From NCBI GenBank assembly GCA_018699955.1, contig JABISG010000085.1, positions 1-40,519 on the forward strand: a DNA stretch of 40,519 nt. Reading direction: 5' to 3'. Source of the DNA: Planctomycetaceae bacterium (GTDB lineage: Bacteria; Planctomycetota; Planctomycetia; Planctomycetales; Planctomycetaceae). A program made the position numbers and the translations under genes. The notes beneath the pieces were generated by a model. The model made no database searches and was not told where the DNA came from. It saw only the letters and a list, made by a program, of their open reading frames with translations. Of the stretch, positions 35,165 through 40,519 are shown one piece after another (position 1 is the stretch's first letter; each line of letters begins with the position of its first letter).

Positions 35165-36802
35165 TCATTGATGCGCAGGCATTTCTTCGGGGAAGCACTC
35201 GAGCATCGAAAGAATCGGATTCAACGCGACCTGTCCCAGACCGCAAATTGAAGTTTGTTCGAGCGTCTCACCCAGTTCGGTCAGCACTTGCAACTCTGTA
35301 GTTTCGCGCGTGCCGGCCTGCACGTCTTCGAGCAGTTCGACCGCTTTTTCGCTGCCGATTCGGCAGGGAACACACTTCCCGCACGACTCGTTGCGGAAGA
35401 AACGGACGAGGTTGGTTGCCAGCGCAAACAGGTCGCGAGTGTCGTCAATGACGATGACCGCACCGGTGCCGAGCATGCTGCCGGCTTGTTGCATCGCTTC
35501 GAAATCGAGTGGCGTGTTTGCGTGGGCAGCGGTGAGGAAGTTCGAGCTGGCCCCGCCGGGCAGAAATGCCTTCAACGGTTGTCCATTTCGCATGCCGCCG
35601 GCTCGTTCGATGAGTTCCGTAACCGTCGTCCCAACCGGAATTTCATACACCCCCGGTTTCGCGACGTCGCCGGAAATCGAAACGAATTTCAGGCCGGCAT
35701 AATTTTCTGCTGCTTGTTCGTTCCACCATGCGCTGCCGTGATGCACGATCGACGTTGCCAGCGCAAATGTCTCCACGTTGTTAATGAGCGTCGGTTTGCC
35801 CCACAGGCCGTGCGTACCGGGATACGGCGGCTTAATGCGCGGCTCTCCGCGTTTGTCTTCCAGCGCTTCCAGCAGCGCTGTTTCTTCGCCGAGAATATAC
35901 CCACCGGGAGAGATGAAGATTTCAATATCGAATTGTTGCCCAGAACCGGCAGCATTTTCTCCCAGAATGCCAGCTACCTGTGCGCGGGCGATTTCGGCTT
36001 CCAAGGCACGCCGTTGTTGCTCGTATTCGTGCCGGATGTAGACGATGCCCTGTTCGGCCCCAATGGTCAGGCCGGCCAGCAGCATTCCCTCGATCACCAG
36101 ATGGGGCAGCGTTTCGAGAATGACGCGGTCTTTGAATGTCCCCGGTTCGCTTTCGTCGGCATTGCAAATCACATACTTGGTTTCGGCCTGCTCGTTGGCC
36201 ACAAGCTCCCACTTTTGCCCGGTGGGGAATCCGGCGCCGCCCATGCCGCGGAGATTGCTCGACTTGAGTGGGGCAATACAGGCCGCGGCAACATCGTGTT
36301 TCCCTGCGGTCAGCGCCTTCACCGTGCCGTAGCGGTCGGCCGCTGTCCGGTAGGGATCACACTTCCACTGCGGTGACGTCTCGGGGGAATCATCATGGTG
36401 TCCTTCGACTGGCTCGTTCATGAGGTCGAGCAGCTCATCGAAATCGGACACGGCTTCCTGCGGCACCGTTGTGTCGTTAATCGATACTGCAGGAGCTGTC
36501 TCGCAGCGGCCAAGGCACGACACTTCGTGCAATTCCGCGTCGCCGTTGTCCTGCAATTTGCTGCGCAGTTCGGAAGTGAGTTCCCCGCAGCCCCGCATGG
36601 AGCAGACCACGTCGCGGCAAACATCAACGGTACTCGCCGGTGGAGCCGTGCGGCGAAAGTGCGGGTAGAAGCTGACCAACCCTTCCAGTCGATAGAGCGG
36701 AACACGCTCACGCGAGGACAGGTCGCGCAGCGCCGCCTCGTCGATAAATCCTCGCTCATGTTGAAGTCGCATCAACTCTCTGAGCAGTCTCACCGCCGAC
36801 AC
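35165..36802 (-). CDS. NuoE-NuoF fusion, NADH-binding flavoprotein
   Basis: This 545-residue protein joins a NuoE-like [2Fe-2S] domain to a NuoF-like FMN/NADH subunit. The NuoE part shows Cys62-x4-Cys67 and Cys96-x3-Cys100, the usual ligands. The NuoF part has NLRGMGGAGFPTGQKW (FMN), CNADESEPGTFKDR (NADH), GGYILGEETALLEALE, and a C-terminal 4Fe-4S site CGKCVPC (474-480) with Cys520 in SICGLGQV. Such fusions occur in HoxF, FdsB-type formate dehydrogenases and electron-bifurcating hydrogenases. No catalytic large subunit, NuoG-like protein or hydrogenase is adjacent, so its partner is elsewhere or outside the window. It is 34 bp after the zinc-ribbon/L12-like gene on the same strand. Confidence 0.92.
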   Translation of the reverse strand: MSAVRLLRELMRLQHERGFIDEAALRDLSSRERVPLYRLEGLVSFYPHFRRTAPPASTVDVCRDVVCSMRGCGELTSELRSKLQDNGDAELHEVSCLGRCETAPAVSINDTTVPQEAVSDFDELLDLMNEPVEGHHDDSPETSPQWKCDPYRTAADRYGTVKALTAGKHDVAAACIAPLKSSNLRGMGGAGFPTGQKWELVANEQAETKYVICNADESEPGTFKDRVILETLPHLVIEGMLLAGLTIGAEQGIVYIRHEYEQQRRALEAEIARAQVAGILGENAAGSGQQFDIEIFISPGGYILGEETALLEALEDKRGEPRIKPPYPGTHGLWGKPTLINNVETFALATSIVHHGSAWWNEQAAENYAGLKFVSISGDVAKPGVYEIPVGTTVTELIERAGGMRNGQPLKAFLPGGASSNFLTAAHANTPLDFEAMQQAGSMLGTGAVIVIDDTRDLFALATNLVRFFRNESCGKCVPCRIGSEKAVELLEDVQAGTRETTELQVLTELGETLEQTSICGLGQVALNPILSMLECFPEEMPAHQ

Positions 36803-36836
36803 CTCTTCGTAAACGATTCTCGACTTTAGGTTGAAA

Positions 36837-37217
36837 TCACAAACTGTTGACGGAAACGGCTGTGATTGCCGATAGTGCGGCGAACATCAGTAGCAGCATG
36901 CCCGTGCATCCGGCGGCTTTCGCCGGCACAATGCCGTGCCGAAGTCCCAGCGCTTCGACGTAGTCCTTCGCGTCTTTCAAACCGCAATCGGTTTGTTCGC
37001 GGTAGAGTTTGATGGCGGGAATCTTCTTGCCCTTGCGCAGCAGATTCAGGATTTGAGCATCGCCGGCGCTTGCTGGTGCGGCGTTCTCGATCGCTGAATC
37101 GTCTGCCGGCTCACCGGCATTCGGATTGGCTGGGGAGTCTTCGAGCGCCGCCCCGCAGGCGGAGCAGAAACTCGACGTCGATGCGTTATCGGCATCGCAA
37201 GTCGGGCAACTCGGCAT
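36837..37217 (-). CDS. Zinc-ribbon plus L7/L12-like C-terminal domain, membrane-anchored
   Basis: The ATG at 37217 starts MPSCPTCDADNASTSSFCSACGAAL, a double-CxxC zinc ribbon, and gives 126 residues; a longer form to 37430 would overlap the FKBP gene. After an Asp/Glu/Ala-rich linker comes ILNLLRKGKKIPAIKLYRE and then GLKDAKDYVEAL, close to the C-terminal domain of ribosomal protein bL12, which recruits translation GTPases. The protein ends with one hydrophobic helix (GCTGMLLLMFAALSAITAVSV). An L12-like domain on a membrane-anchored zinc ribbon is unusual outside this phylum. Its function is unknown. It lies 62 bp after the FKBP gene and 34 bp before NuoEF. Confidence 0.75.
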   Translation of the reverse strand: MPSCPTCDADNASTSSFCSACGAALEDSPANPNAGEPADDSAIENAAPASAGDAQILNLLRKGKKIPAIKLYREQTDCGLKDAKDYVEALGLRHGIVPAKAAGCTGMLLLMFAALSAITAVSVNSL

Positions 37218-37279
37218 GGAACGGTTTGCCTCCAGGCGTAACAGCAATCCAGCGGAATCCTCTTTGCACAAGAAATCGC

Positions 37280-38188
37280 CTACGGTTTGATCTTCAGCAG
37301 TTCGACGGTGAAGTACAGTGTCGAATTCGGGGGAATCGAATCTCGGCCGCCCGGACCATACGCCAGGTTCGAGGGGATTATCAGTTGGATCTTGCCACCT
37401 TCGCCGACAAGTTGCAGGCCCTCTGTCCAACCCCGAATCACCCCGTTGAGCGGAAACTCGGTTGGCTCGTCGCGTTTGTAGGAGCTGTCAAACTCTTTTC
37501 CGTCGGCAAACGTCCCTGCATAGTGAACTGAAACAGTGTCTGTTGCTTTGGGCTTCTTGCCTTCGCCTTGGCGTGTGATCCGGTACATCATTCCTGAAGC
37601 CGTAGTCGAGAATTTCCCATCCGCTTCCGTGTCGGCAAAGGGACCAAGTGAGGGGGGGGAAGTCGGAATGGCCGGGTCTGAGCTGCTGGGATCGTCAGAC
37701 GGCTGGGCTTGCTGTTTGACATCGAGCAGTTCGACGGTGAAGTACAGTGTCGCATCGGGAGGGATCGGTCCTCCGCCGTTTGGGCCATATCCCAGGTCTG
37801 AGGGGATGATCAGATCGATCTGTCCTCCCTCGGCCACAAGTTGCATCCCCTCGGTCCAGCCGGCGACAACCTTCTGCAGGGGGAACTCTGTCGGTAGTTG
37901 GCGTTTGTAGGAGCTGTCAAACTCCGTCCCGTCCACCAGTTTTCCCACATAATGGACCTCGACGGTATCGGTCACGGCCGGCTTTGCGCCTGTTCCTTCT
38001 CGCGTCACTCGATACTTCAGGCCAGTGTCCGTCGTTGAGAAATCCCCATCGGTATCCTCAAAGGGACCAAGAGGATGTTCCGCCTCGTAGGCTTTCAATT
38101 CGGCAGACGATTTTCCGGATCCGCAGCCGACGGCTAGAACGAGTAGCATGGCAGCGGCGAAAGGTGCCAGGTAGCGTGCCATGGGCAT
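37280..38188 (-). CDS. Tandem FKBP-type peptidyl-prolyl isomerase lipoprotein
   Basis: The 302-residue product has a lipobox LAVGC (Cys22), so it should be lipid-anchored. Two FKBP domains follow at about 50-157 and 190-302, each with VEVHYVG or VSVHYAG, G-T/K-EFDSSYKR, GWTEGMQL/GWTEGLQL, and a final TLYFTVELL. They are similar to each other, with the same DSSYKR and IPP motifs, which suggests internal duplication. FKBPs speed cis-trans isomerisation at proline. Acting outside the inner membrane, it likely helps envelope protein folding. The start could also be the ATG six bases downstream. It is separated by 133 bp from the DUF1990 gene and leads the zinc-ribbon/L12-like gene. Confidence 0.92.
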   Translation of the reverse strand: MPMARYLAPFAAAMLLVLAVGCGSGKSSAELKAYEAEHPLGPFEDTDGDFSTTDTGLKYRVTREGTGAKPAVTDTVEVHYVGKLVDGTEFDSSYKRQLPTEFPLQKVVAGWTEGMQLVAEGGQIDLIIPSDLGYGPNGGGPIPPDATLYFTVELLDVKQQAQPSDDPSSSDPAIPTSPPSLGPFADTEADGKFSTTASGMMYRITRQGEGKKPKATDTVSVHYAGTFADGKEFDSSYKRDEPTEFPLNGVIRGWTEGLQLVGEGGKIQLIIPSNLAYGPGGRDSIPPNSTLYFTVELLKIKP

Positions 38189-38321
38189 TGTCTCTTCTCC
38201 AATATGTATGTGACGAATGAATGATTTGGCGTAATATCGTGACGTCGTTGTGCCACGTGCCTCACCATAGCTGATCTGCGTCGTTGGATGCTACTGCCAA
38301 GAGGGTCGTTGCCGACAGATT

Positions 38322-38897
38322 TCAGGTGACGTGATTTCGTATCGCCTGAAGCGAGTCGCGGGCAAAACGGCGTTGCTGGTAGCGAACGTATGGGTAGCCG
38401 ACCTTCGAGAGCCAAGTGCCGGGTTTGGAGAAAGCAACAATTTCGTACCAAACTGAGTCGTCGGCGTGTTGCCATTCGATGCGGAATCGTTCTTCGCCGC
38501 GCTCGACATGCCCCTTCAACGTTCCATAGGCAAAGGAAAACTCGTGGCCCACTTCCGATGCTGTCTCATCGACGTAGACGATTCGGCAAACGTTGATAAC
38601 CCAGAGCCCGCAAACGCGAGCCTGTGTTCCCACGAGTTCGCCTTCGCGAAGTGTCGCGTCGGGCCAGCACGGTTTGACCCATCCAAGTTGCAGCATCTGC
38701 CACGATTTGAGGGCTTGCCTGGCGCGCTCGAACGTGGCGCTACCGCTGCCGAGGCGCACTCGATTGCGATCCACGACATACCCCTCTGGCGGCTTGCCGC
38801 GCGAGTCGCCCACCTCATTGTACGACAGCGGCGTATCGCGATTCACATTGCGAACGTCGGCAAGAATCTGGGCAGTCGGCTTACGCAACAGAAACAT
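38322..38897 (-). CDS. DUF1990 (UPF0548) protein
   Basis: From the ATG at 38897 this is 191 residues; an ATG at 38924 adds nine unlikely residues. Features fitting DUF1990 are PLSYNEVGDSRG near the start, RVRLGSGSATFERARQALKSW, a central CRIVYVDE strand with FSFAYGTLKGHVERGEERF, and a final basic RYQQRRFARDSLQAI helix. The fold is thought to resemble START-like ligand-binding proteins, but no function is established. It is the first gene of the minus-strand group, with a 133-bp gap before the FKBP gene, so it may be separately transcribed. Confidence 0.8.
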   Translation of the reverse strand: MFLLRKPTAQILADVRNVNRDTPLSYNEVGDSRGKPPEGYVVDRNRVRLGSGSATFERARQALKSWQMLQLGWVKPCWPDATLREGELVGTQARVCGLWVINVCRIVYVDETASEVGHEFSFAYGTLKGHVERGEERFRIEWQHADDSVWYEIVAFSKPGTWLSKVGYPYVRYQQRRFARDSLQAIRNHVT

Positions 38898-39088
38898 AGA
38901 ATGATCAATCGGTCCGCGGTTCACAGTTCAGGTAACGTAGCTCAACGGATTCGAATTGAGAATGCAAACGCAACGGGATCAATAGCATGCCACGCGTCGA
39001 TAATTCGGCTTGATCGAAAGTCAGTCGGCAGAGACAATTCGCTGTGGTTGGTGGGCGATTTCGTTAATTCTTCTGAAGGTGCAGGAGC

Positions 39089-39589
39089 ATGGATCGGGAT
39101 GTTTCCGTTTTGATATCCGACTTGAGCAGTTCCGAAACCGGGGTGCGGAGCAGCGCAGCGGAGGCATTGTCGCGTCTTGGAGACGATGCATGCGGTGCAG
39201 CCGTGCCGCTCGCCCGATGCGCCGGCGATGACAACGAAGAGGTGCGAGAATGGGCGGCGGCTGCGTTGGAAGAGCTTGGCCCGCCATCGGCTTCCGACCT
39301 GGAGTCGCTGGTTGAGTTGTTGGCGGACGAAGCCCCCGATGTTGCCTATTGGTCAGCCACGCTGATTGGAAGATTGGGCGAACGGGCCGTTGCTGCGGTT
39401 TCGGCATTATGCTCCGCCTTGGAAGCAGATCGGCCGGTTATTGTGCGCGAACGCGCAGCGTGGGCGCTGGGACGAATCGGCCAATCGGCAGGAGAAACGG
39501 CGATTGCAGCATTGAACAAAGCCGCCAACGAATCGAAACCTCGACTCTCCCGACTGGCGCAACGGGCGCTAGATCGCATTTCTGGATGA
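39089..39589 (+). CDS. HEAT-repeat protein
   Basis: This 166-residue protein is almost entirely HEAT-like helical repeats of about 35 residues: GVRSSAAEALSRLGDDA, EVREWAAAALEELG, DVAYWSATLIGRLG, VIVRERAAWALGRIG and RLSRLAQRAL. Each has the conserved Ala-Leu-Leu pattern. There is no signal peptide. Such domains bind proteins or scaffold phycobilin-type enzymes; here no partner domain is present. It is convergent with the truncated GGDEF gene (stops 34 bp apart) and divergent from the DUF1990 gene. An AGGAG lies unusually close to the ATG. Function unknown beyond protein binding. Confidence 0.8.
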   Translation: MDRDVSVLISDLSSSETGVRSSAAEALSRLGDDACGAAVPLARCAGDDNEEVREWAAAALEELGPPSASDLESLVELLADEAPDVAYWSATLIGRLGERAVAAVSALCSALEADRPVIVRERAAWALGRIGQSAGETAIAALNKAANESKPRLSRLAQRALDRISG

Positions 39590-39623
39590 ACGCGCAGATG
39601 GCCTGCTGTCGGCAAACGAAAGC

Positions 39624-40502
39624 CTAGGAAACGGCAAGGGCCTCTTCGACTGGTTCGTCAGATTCGTCAGCCGCGACGTCAGCCGCCGTTGCGGGGGGGG
39701 CGTCAACTGCGGCGACACCATCGTCCGTTTCAGTGACATCATCTGCTGTGGTGACATCTTCGGTTGCCGTGACGTCATCCGTTGCCGTGACATCATCAGT
39801 TTCAACGACATCGTCCGCTTCAGTGACATCGTCAGTTTCGACGATGTCATCCGTTGCTGCGACATCATCCGCTGTGGTGACATCGTCAACTGCAGCGGCA
39901 TCAGCAGCATTCACATCATCTTCCGTGGGCAATTCCTCGACAGATGTGCGATTGCCACCAGATTGCAGTGACGTCGTGAGCGCCTTTTGGCCGCGCTTCA
40001 TCAGACTGTCGGGTGGTTCCCCCGGCGCCGCCAACGTAACGCCCGCCGAAAGAGTGAGCTGCAACTCAAGCTCGTCGATTTCGAACGGCGTTTTGCTTGC
40101 GGCAATGCGATAGCGTTCGGCAGCGCGGGTGGCATCATCCAGGGAGCACGCCGGCAGCATCATGCAAAAACTGTTTTCGCCACTTCTCGCAACGAGGTCC
40201 ATATCTCGCATGATTTCTGTCAGAAATGCGGCAACGCCGCGCCTCACCAGATCGGCGGTCTGCTCGCCATGTTCCTCCGTGATGGCTGCAAGCTGGTCGA
40301 TTTCGAGGACGACCAGCGATACGTCGGCGTCGGTGCGTGTCGATTCTGCAATCCGCCGTCCCAACTCGTCGGTGAATGCCGCTGGCCTTCCCCCCTTTAA
40401 TTGATCCACAGCGAGTGAGAGAATCTTGACCGGGCTGAACACCCGGAAAGGATTCTTTGAGATGAAACAGAACCGACACACGGTGGACCAGATCATTGCC
40501 AA
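39624..40502 (-). CDS. Degenerate GGDEF-domain protein, 3' part, fused to an IS antisense leader; acidic repeat tail
   Basis: Host sequence begins at 40382 (residue 41 of this frame). The first 40 codons are IS sequence read in antisense, identical to those at 20-139. The native N-terminus is lost. Residues 45-170 form a GGDEF-like fold: VVLEIDQLAAITEEHG matches the metal-binding strand, and ARSGENSFCMMLP sits where ARxGGDEF is expected. GGDEF is GENSF, so the diguanylate cyclase site is dead as read. After about residue 190 the tail is ten near-perfect six-residue repeats (DDVTxx), very acidic, ending EEALAVS. The intact protein probably sensed or bound rather than made cyclic-di-GMP. It is convergent with the HEAT-repeat gene. 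Confidence 0.75.
   Translation of the reverse strand: MAMIWSTVCRFCFISKNPFRVFSPVKILSLAVDQLKGGRPAAFTDELGRRIAESTRTDADVSLVVLEIDQLAAITEEHGEQTADLVRRGVAAFLTEIMRDMDLVARSGENSFCMMLPACSLDDATRAAERYRIAASKTPFEIDELELQLTLSAGVTLAAPGEPPDSLMKRGQKALTTSLQSGGNRTSVEELPTEDDVNAADAAAVDDVTTADDVAATDDIVETDDVTEADDVVETDDVTATDDVTATEDVTTADDVTETDDGVAAVDAPPATAADVAADESDEPVEEALAVS
39708..39887 (-). repeat. 18-bp tandem repeat coding an acidic hexapeptide tail
   Basis: About ten 18-base units in tandem encode DDVTTA, DDVAAT, DDIVET, DDVTEA, DDVVET, DDVTAT (twice), EDVTTA, DDVTET and DDGVAA. Length is an exact multiple of three per unit, so copy number could change by slippage without a frame change. Confidence 0.85.
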
Positions 40503-40519
40503 GTTGCGTCGTGCTGACG
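40383..40519 (+). mobile_element. IS3-family insertion sequence, truncated at contig end (right copy)
   Basis: The sequence starting TGGCCTTCCCCCC at 40383 is the same IS terminus seen inverted at 1-139. It has the same leader with CCGGG/CCCGG arms (40430-40434 and 40442-40446), the same AAAGGA site, and the same transposase start. The flank inside 40383 is host sequence (the degenerate GGDEF gene). The element continues beyond the window. Confidence 0.85.
40462..40519 (+). CDS. IS3-family transposase OrfA, N-terminal 19 codons only
   Basis: ATG at 40462 after an AAAGGA site gives MKQNRHTVDQIIAKLRRAD, identical to the left-end copy, read out of the right edge. This is the typical N-terminal helix-turn-helix beginning of IS3-family OrfA. 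The rest of the gene is outside the window. Confidence 0.75.
   Translation, partial: MKQNRHTVDQIIAKLRRAD

Noticed and set aside
38925..39088. tRNA-like string GTAGCTCAACGG...TTCGAAT near 38937-38960
   Set aside because: The parts are too close together and no acceptor or anticodon stem can be drawn, so it is not a tRNA.
39708..39887. Tandem 18-bp units that could look like a CRISPR array
   Set aside because: The units are directly adjacent, in frame and code a hexapeptide; there are no spacers or cas genes.

Overview
The window looks like a draft or metagenomic contig from a planctomycete. The markers are a DUF1559 protein with a prepilin-type N-terminus, a PSCyt1/DUF1549/DUF1553 cytochrome c protein followed by a DUF1501 protein, a second DUF1501 protein, a CTPSR-type sulfatase, a CehA/McbA-type protein, and several small zinc-ribbon/membrane proteins. 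No tRNA, rRNA, CRISPR array or phage region is visible. All calls come from reading the sequence; no database search was run.

Layout. Both ends (1-139 and 40383-40519) are the same terminus of one IS3-family element in opposite orientation, with the transposase start pointing out of the window on each side. The contig therefore probably ends where the assembly broke at a repeat. Each IS copy truncates a host gene: a GNAT/CelD-like acetyltransferase on the left and a degenerate GGDEF protein on the right. In both cases an antisense ORF through the IS end is in frame with the remaining host sequence. From 605 to 5616 lie a zinc-ribbon/membrane protein, a DUF1559 protein, an AmpG-like MFS transporter and a Cys/Met-metabolism PLP enzyme. 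From 5766 to 16105 a minus-strand run reads MarR regulator, large TolC-like lipoprotein, HlyD-type adaptor with C-terminal EF-hands, ABC ATPase, MacB/FtsX permease, DapA-family protein and DUF1501 protein. This looks like a MarR-controlled tripartite export system. A sulfatase is divergent from it.

From 17899 to 19332 a minus-strand trio encodes a 61-residue coiled-coil protein, a Tsr3/DTW-like protein and a membrane protein. At 19682-21739 a methyltransferase and a membrane-anchored protein are bracketed by two 93-bp palindromic elements. From 22038 to 30354 four same-strand genes encode predicted exported proteins: PSCyt/DUF1549/DUF1553, DUF1501, an endonuclease/exonuclease/phosphatase-fold enzyme and a CehA/McbA-type PHP protein. 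At 30573 is an AroD-AroE fusion that appears to have lost key catalytic residues in both halves. A zinc-ribbon membrane protein, a HemX/CcsA-like protein and glutamyl-tRNA reductase (hemA) follow. The minus strand from 38897 to 35165 carries a DUF1990 protein, a tandem FKBP lipoprotein, a zinc-ribbon/L7-L12-like/membrane protein and a NuoE-NuoF fusion. A HEAT-repeat protein precedes the truncated GGDEF gene.

Intergenic spaces hold several families of short palindromic repeats, some touching stop codons. The strongest leads are the degenerate AroDE, the EF-hand adaptor in the MarR-linked efflux operon with its unusually long TolC/adaptor overlap, the Tsr3-like protein in a bacterium, the exported four-gene cluster, and the IS-driven in-frame chimeras at both ends.
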